Source: Bombardia bombarda (Eukaryota > Ascomycota > Sordariomycetes > Sordariales > Lasiosphaeriaceae). From it: a stretch of 64,000 nucleotides of DNA. Below, piece after piece: positions 1 to 11,600 of the stretch. The stretch lies in assembly GCA_030512295.1 (NCBI GenBank), contig JAULSR010000002.1, positions 2,170,001 to 2,234,000 of the forward strand, read 5' to 3'. The first letter of the stretch is position 1. Each line of letters starts with the position of its first letter. Both the position numbers and the translations under genes were made by a program. The notes beneath the pieces are model-generated. The model worked only from the letters and a program-made list of their open reading frames with translations. It was not told the DNA's origin and made no database searches.

Positions 1-1
1 G

Positions 2-214
2 CGGGACGACAGCTGGCAGGAGGACGGGCAGGAGGAGCAGCAGGGCGACGAGACGATCCCGGGACGACTGCCGACGCCAAAAGTGACCATCACGCCCGGA
101 ACGCCGGCGCCGGTCGAGGATGGCGTCGGCGGGGATTCTAAGCAACTCGGGCATGACATGATGGCGGTGGAACAGCAGCAGCACCACTCGCCGCAACACC
201 AGGTGGCGCAATAG
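2..214 (+). CDS. 3' end of an unidentified protein (partial)
   Basis: One frame is open from the left edge to a TAG at 212-214, giving the last 70 residues of a protein whose body lies outside the window. The tail is hydrophilic and low in complexity. It has an Asp/Glu/Gln-rich stretch, a Pro/Thr-rich segment (RLPTPKVTITPGTPAPVED) and a Gln/His-rich end. I recognise no domain. It is taken as coding because the frame is open, its composition resembles the disordered tails of fungal proteins, and the downstream 1 kb looks like a 3' region convergent with the next gene. It could also be the last exon of a spliced gene. Confidence 0.55.
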   Translation, partial: RDDSWQEDGQEEQQGDETIPGRLPTPKVTITPGTPAPVEDGVGGDSKQLGHDMMAVEQQQHHSPQHQVAQ

Positions 215-1257
215 TGTCGCGATAGCCTGTTGGGGTGCTGTTTGCCGAGTAGCTGCGCGGTGGGGTTGGATGGGAAGGTGGAGTGTGGGTGTGATAGGGT
301 GAGGGGGGTGGTGAAGATGAGTGAGGGGGGGGGGGGAGGTATGATGAATGATGGCATGAGGCATGTGGTATGGTGAGAGAGATAAGGCGGGGGAGTGGAG
401 GTAAACAAAGCAAAGCAGACCGAGGCGAAACAGCGAAGTGGTGGAAAAGAACTACTGGATTGATTCTGGTGGGTTATCATTATCAGTCCAGTAGTTGATA
501 AACTAACTATCCAGCCCCTTTTAACAGAAAGGGGCTGGGATGAGGGTGCATACCCAGGAGGGGTGGCTATGGTATGGTATGGTATCAGTAGGAAATGCAT
601 GCGTAGATTACGTTTTCTTATGTTGTTGCGATTGCATGGCATGGCATTAGCGCACGGTGGATGGGATTAAAGTGTGTGCATCTGTGTTATGTGTCTGGGC
701 CAGGCAGGTCGGACAGGTCGGGCAGGATGAGTGTTTGTGTGTCGTGTTGCGATGTGTTGGGCGGTGCATTGAACAAAACAACTCTTTGTATAACAAATTT
801 TGCTGTTATGCTTATCACTCTCTTGCCCCCCTTTTGTTTCTTTTGTTGTTGCTGTTGAGTCTAGGTTGGCTGGGGAACGTGCCATATCATAGCTCTGAGG
901 AAGGATAGGTAGATAGGGGGTACAAAGTTTGTGGTTAAGAGTGTTGGTAGATGGTCATGGGTACAAGTGAGGAGGATGGGGACTGCCGGCGGCGGGCTAT
1001 TCTAGATTGGAGTACTGGAGTTTTTAACGCCCCATGATGTTGGGACGGCGGTGTTTTCATATCACGGTAGTTTGGAGTTTGGAGTAGCTATGGTAGTAGG
1101 TGAATTAGATTGATCTTTTTTTGAATGAGGGAAATAATACGTTGAGGAGAATGGAGAGGTGATAACTTCGGTAGGTATTAGGTCAACCAGAACTAAAGAT
1201 TTTTTGATCCAAAATCTGTCTTCAGTCCCCCTCATCTATCACTTCTTCTCACATCCA
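215..1257. other. Convergent intergenic region
   Basis: This lies between the 3' ends of the partial gene and the D-arabinose dehydrogenase gene. It is G/T-rich, with a run of ten G at 327-336, a perfect 11-bp hairpin at 511-538 and short GGTAT repeats near 570. Small ORFs here have no coding character, so it is most likely 3' UTRs and spacer. Confidence 0.6.
511..538. other. Perfect 11-bp stem hairpin
   Basis: CCAGCCCCTTT at 511-521 is the exact reverse complement of AAAGGGGCTGG at 528-538, with a 6-nt loop. It sits about 300 nt past the stop of the upstream gene and could form a stable structure in its 3' UTR. A function is not established. Confidence 0.55.
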
Positions 1258-2634
1258 TCACCTCAACACGGAAGCCTCCCTGGCGTTCTTCTTGAGCTCC
1301 TCATACGCGTCCATGACGCCATCGTCATGGGGAACCGCGCCCCTGTCCTCTTCCCGCCTGGTGTTTACAAACCCATCCCCGGGACTCGCCCACGCATAGT
1401 CCAGCCACGAGCCCAGCGCGGGCCATAGCTGCGTCTGCACCAGATCCACTACCTTCTTCTGCCGTGCCGAGCCGTATTTCCCAGTGGCCGTGGTGTTGTC
1501 CTTGTCAGCTCCCGCCAACTGCTCAAGACCAGACAGAACCCCAGCCCACTCAGCCACCGTCTCCTCCAGCTCAGCGATGGACGACACGCCGCAGACCGTC
1601 GCGCCGACTTTCAGCTGAGAATCAGAAGAGCTTGGCACGCCAACACCGGCCGCGGCGCCGACACGTGCCCACTCCTCCAGCGCCCAGCGGATGGCGACCG
1701 ACTCCAGCCGCTCGCCGGCAGCGGCTTCTGTGATGGCGGCGATCTTCTTGCAGGCGATGCGCAACTCGGGCGGCGAGGGGTGCCACTTGGCCAGCGGGGA
1801 GACGACGGCCTTTTCACTACTATCTGTGGGCGATGACACTGTCGTAGGAACGACAGGATCGGCGGGGATGCCGCGGCTGGTCAGCAGGCCCATGCCCAGC
1901 ATGCTGGCGTTGAGCACAACGTCGACGCCTGCCTTCTTGAGGCGCGCCAGCGGACAACTACTCCTCTCATCAACACCAGCACCAGCACCAGCACCAGCAC
2001 CATCGCCATCCAGCCACCCAGCCCCCAGCCTCCGGTTCTGGATCGTAAAATGGCCATAGCTCAGCACCGCGTCCAAGGGCTCACCCGTCTCAGCCAAGAT
2101 CATCTCTGCGCGCTCCGCCAGCACGTCGACGGGAAACCCGCTGATGCCGACATAGCGAATCAGGCCGTCCTCATCGCGCAGGCGGCGCAGCTCGCGCACG
2201 GCGGCGAGGGTCTCGGCGGGGCTGACGAACTCGACGTCGTGGGTGTAGACGAGGTCGAGGTAGGGGGTGTGCAGGCGGCGCAGGCTGCGGAGGACCGAGT
2301 AGCGGATGTAGGCGGGCGAGTAGTCGAACTCGTCGAGCACGATGCGGCCGGCCTTGGTGATGAGGGTGAAGCTGGAGCGGGGGAGACCGGAAGGAGGGCT
2401 GGCGAGGGCGGAGAGGGCCTCGCCGAGGAGGATCTCGGAGGGGCCGTAGTAGGGCGAGGTGTCGAAGGCGGTGACGCCGAGGGAGATGGCGCGGGCGACG
2501 ATGTCGCGGTAGGGCATGGAGAGGGGGTCGGTGACGTATTGGTGGTTGAAGGTGGCGGTGCCGAGGATGAGGGAGGGGAGGAGAGTGGAGAGGGGGGGAT
2601 GGGGGGGTGGTGGTGATGTGGTTGAGGTGGCCAT
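1258..2634 (-). CDS. ARA2: D-arabinose 1-dehydrogenase (aldo-keto reductase, Ara2 type)
   Basis: Predicted to oxidise D-arabinose to D-arabinono-1,4-lactone with NAD(P)+, the step before Alo1 in fungal D-erythroascorbate synthesis, in the cytosol. The protein is 458 residues and intronless. The aldo-keto reductase barrel runs from about residue 20 to 370. The catalytic tetrad is visible as Asp58 and Tyr63 (FDTSPYYGPSE), Lys94 (LITKAGR) and His132 (VYTHDVEF). The barrel is interrupted by Gly/Ala and Ser/Pro insertions, which makes it longer than the usual Ara2. The frame stays open 17 codons upstream, but only a TTG is available there; the ATG at 2634 has an A at -3 and a G at +4, so I chose it. 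The gene is convergent with the partial gene and divergent from the one at 3684. The family is clear; specificity for D-arabinose over other sugars is inferred from overall resemblance to Ara2. Confidence 0.9.
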   Translation of the reverse strand: MATSTTSPPPPHPPLSTLLPSLILGTATFNHQYVTDPLSMPYRDIVARAISLGVTAFDTSPYYGPSEILLGEALSALASPPSGLPRSSFTLITKAGRIVLDEFDYSPAYIRYSVLRSLRRLHTPYLDLVYTHDVEFVSPAETLAAVRELRRLRDEDGLIRYVGISGFPVDVLAERAEMILAETGEPLDAVLSYGHFTIQNRRLGAGWLDGDGAGAGAGAGVDERSSCPLARLKKAGVDVVLNASMLGMGLLTSRGIPADPVVPTTVSSPTDSSEKAVVSPLAKWHPSPPELRIACKKIAAITEAAAGERLESVAIRWALEEWARVGAAAGVGVPSSSDSQLKVGATVCGVSSIAELEETVAEWAGVLSGLEQLAGADKDNTTATGKYGSARQKKVVDLVQTQLWPALGSWLDYAWASPGDGFVNTRREEDRGAVPHDDGVMDAYEELKKNAREASVLR

Positions 2635-3683
2635 GGTTGTGGTTGTGAAGATTGGCGATGGTTTGTAAGAATGAATGAGAACCAAATCTCACAATGGTTG
2701 TTCAAGAACTGGTACGGAGGGTGACGGGAGACGGGAGACGGGAGACGGGAGTCGGGGGGAGGGGTAAGGAAGAAAAAGCTTCTAGAATAAGTCTAGAACA
2801 CAAGGTAAGGCCCGCACGCTGCAACTGTCATTCAACCAAACTCTTATTCATGGAAACATCTCGGTTCCTCGTTGTTTCTTAAGCCGCGCAGGCGGGTCAC
2901 GGAAGAGGGCGAGGTGGGGTCCTTCTGGGATTTTGGGACACGATGGATCCATCAAGGGTCCCTAGATTAACTATTTTAAATTCAAAGAATTCAAAAAGAG
3001 CTTTGAGGAAGCTTGAAAGCTCAAATTGAGGTTATATTTAATCCACCTCGCGTCGACATGCAAGTTAATGCTTTTTTATGATTCGATCTGCATATGAGTT
3101 GAGATCGAGGGCTATCGAGTATCAAGTGGACGCAGGGAAGGAGCAAGGGCAGGTGCGGGGTCGATGTGAATTCGCTCAGCTGCTAACCCTAACTCCAGCC
3201 CTAACCCCCTACCTTGCCGGTAGGCCTGGACAATCCCAAGCCTAAAAATTACTTTGTCCCCGATCCATGTCTGGCGGCTCTGGCCCAGCCAAGCCTTCAG
3301 GATGCCCCGCGACGTTACCCTAGTCGGCCTGAGAGCCAAAACGCGTCCACCATCATTGACGGTTGACATTTTGAGACTCGGGTTCCTTCAGGAGTGAGGG
3401 TAGGCCCCAAGAGCTTTGCTGTAATTGACCGCTGCAATTCGCGTCGTTTTTCCTCCAGTTTGCACACGGCCGGATTCAGACCTTTCGTCTCTGCTCTCCG
3501 AGTTTGCCCTTCTTCTTTCTCTCGTTTACAACGCGACTCAGCCGAAGCTCGTCAAGACAGTTATTCTTTTGTCATACCATTCCGGAGACAAACTTGACGA
3601 CAATCTCACGTGTCCTTTTAAAAATCCAGTCGTCCTCCCTCTTATTGTTCACATTCTCCTTCTTTTCATGAACAGCAGAAGAA
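2635..3683. promoter_or_regulatory. Divergent promoter region
   Basis: This is the shared upstream region of the dehydrogenase gene (-) and the gene at 3684 (+). It has a GACGGGA-type short tandem repeat at about 2720-2755, an A/T-rich stretch at 2965-3060, telomere-like CCCTAA motifs at 3183-3212 and pyrimidine-rich leader sequence from about 3440. An 85-codon minus-strand ORF at 3112-3369 starts with ATG but has no recognisable content. Confidence 0.5.
3183..3212. repeat. Telomere-like CCCTAA motifs
   Basis: Three CCCTAA-related copies (CTAACCCTAAC, then CCCTAACCCC) lie within 30 nt of the divergent promoter. They resemble interstitial telomeric or telo-box sequence, to which Tbf1-like proteins are known to bind. 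A single TAGGGTTAG also occurs near 13655. Confidence 0.4.
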
Positions 3684-6586
3684 ATGGTTAGCACGCGGCG
3701 GCAGCGAGCCGCTCAGGCGCGACAGCAGAATGGGGTACCCTCGGCCCCTCCTGCCACCGTTAGCTATGTCGAGAGCTCGAGCTCCTCTGATAATGACATT
3801 GAAGCCGAATTGCCCTCTCGGCACAAGTTCACGCTGCCTACCGTCGCAACATTGAGACCCTCTAAGAATGTGGTCCCAGCGGCTGATACGGGCGCTGGGA
3901 AGAACGAGGCCAAGAACAAGCGAAAACGCGGAAAGGGCGTCCAGCTGAAACCGCGCCAGGATAAGAGGCAGAAGTCGGCAGCTGTCGAAGTTAAAGTGGC
4001 CAAAAACTTGGTCCAAAACGTGAACGACAGAGACAACCGCAAGACTAAGCCTGAGATTTCTCCCGCGATAAATAGCGCCTTAACGAAGCCACTCAGAACT
4101 ATCACTACCATCGAAGTCACACTGCAAAGCGACAGGGGAAGCACGGGCAAGTTTAAGGATCATGTTCCTGCCCCCCCCATCACTGGACGTGGTTGGTACG
4201 AAGTCCCTCGAGACGAAGCAGCCGAAGCCCTGGACGTGGTGCGCCAGTTCGGCCGCTCTAGCCGCCCTAGCCAACCGCCGGTTGCTTCGGCAGCGGATGT
4301 GTTCAGGCCCGGCCCAATGGTCCGTCATGATTCAGTGTCCGGTGCTGGCTCAGTTGCCCGGCCTAGCTCAGGGTCCCGTCCTGGCCCAGTCATGGAAACC
4401 TTTTCAAACCCTGATGTGCCCATACAAAGCGTCGAGCCAGCAACAGGCTCAGAAGCCGAGAACAAACAGCGTACCCGGGACCAGAACCAAATACAGGATG
4501 TGGTTATAATACCAAATGATGATGAAGATCACGAGGACAAGCACAACTTAAGCGGGATCACTGCCCTCGGCAGCAACAAAACGCACTCGGGCATTCCAGA
4601 GCTCACTTCTAACCTTGCCACCAAACCCTTGACAGCGCGTCAGCAGCCCCGAAAGAAACCTGAGAGAGATCCCTATAAGGTGCCCAGCTCGAGCGAAAGC
4701 TTGGACCCGCCAACTGCCCGCCCGTCCATCAACGGTCTGGTTGTCAGGAATGGACCAAGCTTGCCTAAGACTGGTTACTTTGACTCCCACAAGGCCGGCT
4801 CCTCCTCTACTAAGCCCAAACCCAACAGCAAAGGAAAAGCCCTAGAGCAACGAGGGATAGTACAACCGCCTCGGCCTACGACTGAAGCTATAAAACCACC
4901 TCGACCTAGGACAACAGCCATATCCAAGCCAGCAGCAACCAAGCCCCAGAAGCCAGCAGCAGCAGCAGCAGCAAAGGCAGGCCAAGTTCCTGCCCAGCGA
5001 ACCCCAGCTGCCATCTCCATCATGAGCGACAACCCTGAAAGCCCAGTCGAAGACTGGCTTAACCAACTACAAGACGACAATACCAATCCCAAGGACGACC
5101 TAGACTCCGGGGAACTCCACCGCAACTTCCCCTCCCACGCCCACCAGAACAGCTCTGCCCCTCCCTTCGCCACCGCCCCCCGCCCGCCCTACGCCGACCC
5201 CGACGAAACCCTCTTTGTCCAACCTCCTACCTCCTCACTACAGGCTACCGTCCCCCTCCCCTCCGCACCCATCACCGCGCTCTACCACCTCATGGCCAAG
5301 CCCGGCTGGACCGCCCTCGGCCCCGACTGGGAACCCGTCCTCTTCCCTCCCGATGCCGACGAGCAAGAACCCGAGATCAAACTGGGCGGCTTCTGCTTCC
5401 ACTACATCCGTCGGCTCAAAGAGCTGTTCGACAAGTCCCCGCAGTTCCCGGACCTGGGCACGCTGGCCGAGTGGCTGTGCGCCAAGCGCGCCGAGCTCAC
5501 GAGGCTCTACCAAAACGTGGACGAGTCGGTAGATAAGATCTGCCGCGACGTTTTGGACGTCTATGATGATGACGAGGCGATGCGGAACCGGCGGACGCTG
5601 GCGCTGGCGGTGGTGCGCCGGCTGGTGCCGGCGCTGGTGCTGGCGCTCGAGAGCGCGTGGTGCATGGGCGGGACGGTGTTTGAGGAGGACGGGGAGGGCA
5701 TGTGGCTGCTCCCGGAGGGCAGCTTTACGGTCAACTCGCTGGAGCTGGTGGGGCGGATTACTGGGTGGTTGAGAAGGTTCTATGGGGTGGTGGTGGAGGG
5801 GGAGGTTGCGCGGCGGCCGCTGACGGGGGAGGAGCTGGTGGTGTTGCATGGTGGGGAGGGGGGCACGGGTTGATGGGGCCTGTCGAGCAGCAGCAGAAGG
5901 AGATCTGGGCGGCGGTGGGTGTTTGTCTGGAGAAGCTGCGCAGGGCGAAGACGGAGGCGGTGGTGGAGTTTGAGAGGGCGGCTGAGGAGGAAAGGCGGCT
6001 GCGCGAGTGCGTGCGCAGGGACAAGGCGTTTAAGCTGGCGAAGGAGATGAGGGAGGATGCGGAGCGCGAGAGCGAGCGGAAGCAGTATGAGGCGTTTGCG
6101 AGGTCGACGCAGGAGATTAGGATGCAGCCGACGCCGTTTCAGATGCAGTGGTATAGGGCGCAGGGGATTGAGCCGCCTGCTGCTGCTGCTGGTGCTCGTC
6201 CTGCTCCTGCTGCTGCTGTTGCTCAGCAGCAGCAGCAGCGTCGAAGCGGTGGTGGTGGTGGTGGTGGTGGTGGTAGTAGCAGTAGTGGTGGCAGGCGGTC
6301 TGCCACTGTGACTGGGGCCCAGTCAGAGGCGGAAGCGCTGGGGGTGAGGCGACCACCGATAGACTGGGGTTGTTATATGCCGTGGCCGGAGGACAACAAG
6401 CAGTGGCTGCTCGACGAGCTGCGCCGGAGCGACCGCACACCGTGTACGGGCGACTATGAGGAGTATGCCGAGGCGCTGGGCGTTACGGCGGATGAGGTCA
6501 GAAGGGAGACGGAGCTGCTGAGGTTTACGGCGAGGATGCTGGCGGCGAAGAAGGGGAAGGTGGTTGCGGGGTGGGCGAGGGAGTAG
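3684..6586 (+). CDS. Large uncharacterised protein with an internal frame break
   Basis: The ATG at 3684 opens a 729-codon frame ending at 5873; the downstream half continues in another frame to a TAG at 6584-6586. Joined, it is about 950-967 residues. The N-terminal half is disordered and rich in Ser, Pro, Lys and basic patches. A folded, helix-rich region follows at about residues 525-715 (PGWTALGPDW to GRITGWLRRFYG). Next come a charged helix rich in Glu and Arg, poly-Gln and poly-Gly tracts, and a conserved-looking end (PPIDWGCYMPWPEDNKQW). The C-terminus is faintly SANT/Myb-like in its Trp spacing, but I would not assign it. A nuclear role is a guess from the basic N-terminus. The frame change is explained either by one G lost from the six-G run at 5858-5863 or by a 53-nt intron (5838-5890) with a weak GTGGTG donor; see findings. 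Confidence 0.7.
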
Positions 6587-8648
6587 CCGCAGCTGGGACG
6601 AGGGTTTGTGTGTTTGCTTTCTTATCTCTTTGTTTGTCTGAGTTATGTCGATGGTGTTTGGAGCAAAGGAAAGGCAAGGAAGGAAAGGAATATACCCATG
6701 ATACCCCTGATTGATAATTATTTGGGCGGGCGGGCGGCGTTGCTGTTATTGGTATGGGTGGACGGGTGGGTTTGTGCCCAATTTGCTTTACTTTTGCTAT
6801 ATCTTGCTTTTAGCGCCATAGCTAGGTACCTGCTTCCTTATTTTTGCGCAGGAACCTGTTGGTATTTATTTTATCTTCTTTCATAATGGTTATATTGATA
6901 TAATCAAGTGTTTCCCCTCTTGGCTCGTAGTGTCATGTCGTTTTCCATGGGCTCCATCCACCGAAAGCTGAAAAGTGGCACTTCAAGGCGAGTGTAAACA
7001 TTGAATCCTATCATGGGGTCATCAGACATCTCATGATCGATCGGTACATGACAGGTCTGGGGGCCAGACAGCAACTGCATAGAGGCACAGTAGCGTGCTG
7101 CAGGCGTGTTGAGGTGTGCGGGGGATGCATGCGTCTGCCATGTACTGTGTAGGTACTGTAGCTGCACACATGTGGTTATGTGCATGGGATGGTATTCGCT
7201 GCCCAACAAACGACAGACCGACACATCATCAGGGGCTAGATTTAGAATAGGCAGAGGGGTGTTTATGTCGTTAGGCAGCCCTGTTTTGGATAAATATCGG
7301 AGTTTCTCCCAAGAGACGGAGTTCGTGAGTTATGTAAGGTTCAGGTACATTCGATGAGGCTTATGGGAGGATTCGTGGGTGTGGTGTGAAACTTGATACC
7401 TAACAAGATGGATTTGCAAACCACAGTTATATGACTCCGTCGACATTGAAAGAGGGACTCATGTTCTGTGGTTATAATTCGAGTGGATTCTAAGCTCGAG
7501 ACGATGAATGGCCCGTCCCATCTACGAATATCCCGGTAGAAGATCAGTCCTGACACACGAGTGGCCGGTGTGCCGAAGCTTCAACGGCTTCGATACGTCA
7601 AGGTCCAATGGCGCATTGAGGAGGTGGCCAATGTGCAGCACCATCTAAAACACCCGCGCGTCCATCATGTCCGCGGCCAGTGGGGGATCTCGGCACATGG
7701 AAAACAAAATAAATAAAATACCAAGAACTTGAATTTGGGTTCTTTTAGATACTCGAGAGAGTTGCGAAAATTGCAGATAGCTTCACCAGTAAAAACTTGG
7801 AGAATTGGCCTTGTCCGTCTTGGATTAAAGAACCCCCTGTCGCCCTGTCGTGCTGCCTGTACTGTGTACAGTACTGTAGAGGTAAGTACCCGCGCCTGGC
7901 GTTCCCTCACTTCCCACGGGCCACAACGAACGTCCCGTCAGCACCCCTGTCCGCCACACTCACCATTCCATCCATCCGCTTGGCAGCACGCCCGCACTTT
8001 CCCTACCTTGGCGCCTGCCGCCGCGAGCGACCAGTGACCAGCGATAGGAGATTTGCTGCCCACGATGGGACATGATAGGACTAACCACCTCAGTAATCAG
8101 TAGGTAGGTAATTCTGGAGCTCTAGCTTTTTTTCCCTTCTTCCCCCTCTCGTGCCATCCAAACTTTTCTCTCCTGTCCACTGGTTTCCTCCCATCAACTT
8201 GCTTTCCGCCCGTTGCTCAGAATAGCGGGGGTTTATTGCGTAGGTTGCGGCCAGCAGCCCAGAACCCTGACTTTCCGATCCTGAGAGCTCTAGGGGTCTA
8301 GGTCACCCCGGCTTAGATTGCACCGGCCCAAGCTTGGAGCGTGGAGTTGTGGCGCTAAATTTGTTGCGGTCTGGGAAAAAGGAGGCCAAGCACCTCAAGC
8401 ACCGCCGACCTATTCTAACCCGGCAAACAACCTGGACGACTGGAAAGTGGAAGGTGACAGCTTTCCCTCCTCCCTCCATTCAACCCAATCTCACCATACG
8501 GACATCGCCCTGGCATTTTGTACGCCGCTACCTGCAGTGCTTTCTCCTCCGACAAGCTTCTCTTCTAACCTTCTAACCTTTTAACCTTATTAAAAGTCTA
8601 CCACACCTGGCAACTCTAGACAAATTCATTTTGATTAGGTGGCCCGCC
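6587..8648. other. Intergenic region and coiled-coil gene promoter
   Basis: About 2 kb without a supportable gene. The left part is T-rich and probably 3' UTR. From about 7900 the sequence is pyrimidine-rich, typical of a fungal promoter and leader for the gene starting at 8649. Small ORFs on both strands show no coding character. Confidence 0.5.
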
Positions 8649-11600
8649 ATGTCTGACGCCGAAGGATTCGAGGTCATCAGGCATGATGATGTCCCTTCTG
8701 CACCTGCGCCTGAGCCGTCGACCACCCCGGCTTCCTCCTCGAGCAGCACCGTCACTCCCGACCCCAAGTCGACCACGAGCTCGACCAGCGTAAGACGCAC
8801 CACCGCCCCGACAACTAGCTCAACTACTGGCTCGACTGTCCGCCGTTCACCCGCAGCATCATCTGCTGCTACGAAGCCCACAGCGAGCTCTCCTGCTTCC
8901 CGCACCACCGCGTCTAGTAGCCTCAGCAAGACGACCTCTGCCACGCGGCCGGCTGCTACAGCTTCGGCCGCCACTAAGCGTGCCCCGGCAGCCTCCAGCT
9001 TATCGCATCGGTCTCATCCTTCTGTTTCTGAGGATGACAAGAAGAGGACGTCAGCCTTGGGCGCAGCCCGCCGTACCTCCGTTGCCCCCGGCGCCTCTGT
9101 GAGCTCCCCGACCAAGACGAGAGCTCCCAGTTCCATGTCGACAACATCTGCTACTGCGAGGAAACCCGCCACTACCACAAGCACCCTCTCGTCGAGAACT
9201 GGTGCAACTACTGGCGCCACAAGATCCTCGGCTGCCAGTGCATCTACGGCAGCTCCTGCCACTCGGACAGTGACCAGACCCTCGACCTCTAGCACAGTCG
9301 CCGATGCTAAGAAAAGGCTGTCTGTTGCGGCAGGAAGCTCCACTGTTCCGGGCAGCAGCACCACAAGGCATGCTCCGCGTGCGTCCTTGGCAGCGTCTAC
9401 CCATAGCGCATCGGCCACTGCCAGTGCTTCAGCCAAGGAGATTGAAGAGTTGAAGGCCAGGCTTGCATCCAAGGAGGCCGAGATCTCCGAGCTAGAGTCC
9501 AAGATTGCCTCCTCCGAAGAGAAGATCACTGAGCTCAGCGATAAGGCGAGCACTAAGGAGTCAACGGGCGACCAGGAGGCTGAGACCACCAGCGATGACT
9601 CGCAGATCGAGGCTCTTGACAGCCTCAAGGCAGAGCATGCTTCCGAACTCGAGTCACTTAACAAGCAGATTTCGGAACTTCAGGAGAAGCTCGCCGCCGC
9701 CGAGGCCGATCTTATCACTGAAAAGGCACAGCTCGCTGATGCCGAAAGCTCCAAGGATGCAGCAGAGTCGGAAATCGCCAGCCTGAAAAAGACTCTCGAG
9801 TCTCTTGAGGCTGACCACCAGTCAAAGCTCAGCGAAGTTCAGACCAGCCTCTCCGAGGCTAGCAGTGCGCATGTCAACAAGTTGGAAGCCTTACAAAACA
9901 GCCTTTCAGAGCAGCATAAGGAGGCTCTTGAGGCCCTAGAGGCTAAGCACATTAAGGATCTACAAGGTGACAGCAGTGACCTCGCGGTCTCTCACCAAAA
10001 CGAAATCCAGGACCTCCAGGCGGCCTACGAGAGTAGCATTGCAGACTTGCAGAAGAAGATAGAATCTTTGACTGAGTCGCAAATGGCTCTTGAGGCTGCA
10101 CACGAGTCCAAGCTTGCCAGCGAGAGCGAGGCAAGCACAGCCAAGCTCGGCGCTCTGGAGGCAGAGATTGCCGAGCTGAAGGTCAAGCTCGATACTGCCG
10201 AAAAGGCCGCCGAGGCGGCCAGCGCCCAGCTTGATTCGAGAACGGCATCCTTCACCGCCTTGGAGGCCAAGGTCTCCGAGATGGAGGCTGAGCTGTCTGC
10301 TGCCAGAGATGAGGCTACCAAGTCAAAGAGCGCTTACGCGGAGCTTGAGACGCTCATAAAGACTATCAAGGAGGAAGGCGAGGCAAAGGACGCCAGCATT
10401 GTCAAGCTCAACGAACAAATCAACCATCACTCCAAGCAACTGCAGCAGGTCAGTCAAGATTACGAAAACGAGATTGAGAGCCTGCGAGGCGATGCTTTCT
10501 TTAAGCGCAAGTTTGAGGAGCTAGAGATCAAGCACACCGAACTCTCTCAGTCTCACGAAGAGGCAGCCGCTGCTCATATTAAGGCTCTGGAGGGCGCCAA
10601 GGCCGAGCAGGCATCTATCGTGCAGGCTTTGGAGGCCAAGGAGGCGGAACATCAGCAAGCTCTTGACGCGTTGCAAGCAAGCCATGCCGAGCAACTTGAG
10701 GCCGCCAAGAGTGCCATGAGGCAAGCACAGGAGTCAGGTCTAGAAGAGCTCGAATCACTCAAGGCCAGCCATGCGAGCCAAATCGACATTCTGAAGGCGG
10801 AGAGCGAGTCAAGCCTTGCAAGAGAGCTTGAGGCGCTGAAGTCTGACCATACTGAGCACATTGAGTCGCTCGAGGCTGGGAGCAAGACGACTCTTGCTGA
10901 GGAGCTTGAGAAGTTGAAAACCACCCATGCAAACGAGGTTGAGGCCTTGATCGCATCCCACTCCAGCGAGCTGAAGAAACTGTCAGATGAGTTTGCGGCG
11001 GAAAAGCAGCAGCTACTCAATACCCATACCGAAGAACTCGCTGCTGCCAAGTCAGCCGGTTCAGAGCAGCTCCAGAAAGATTTGGAGGTCGCCCATGCAG
11101 CCAAAATCGAGGAACTGGAAAAGGGGTTGGAGGTTAAGTTCGATGCTCAGAGCAAAGAAATTGTGGCCGAATTGGAGGCTAAGCACGCCGACGAGGTCGA
11201 GAAGCTTACCGCTGAGCTCGAGGTCGCCGCTGCCCTCAAGGCACAATTGGAGGCTGCACATGAACAACTTGATGCTGCACATGAAAAGCTGGCCAGTGCA
11301 GAGGCTAAGCATGCTGAGGACGTGCAGAAGCTTGCTGGGGAACTGAAGGCACTCGATAGTCTGAAGGCTCAACTCGAGGCTGCCGAGGCAAGGTTTGCCG
11401 AGGCGGAGGATAAGCACGCTGTCGAGGTGGAGAAGCTCACGTCCGAGCTCGAAGCAACGAGTGGTCTCAAGGCCAAGCTTGAGGCTGCGCAGGTTACCAT
11501 TGCCGACGTCGAGGTTAAGCATAACGAAGAGATGCAGAAGCTTGCGGCGGAACGCGAGGTTACGAGTGCGCTGAAGGCAGAACTCGAGGCTACCACTACC

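Noticed and set aside
2050..2616. Long plus-strand ORF opposite the D-arabinose dehydrogenase.
   Set aside because: Shadow of the GC-rich antisense coding sequence.
6904..7224. 106-codon minus-strand ORF between genes.
   Set aside because: Overlaps open frames on the plus strand; no recognisable content or splice partners.
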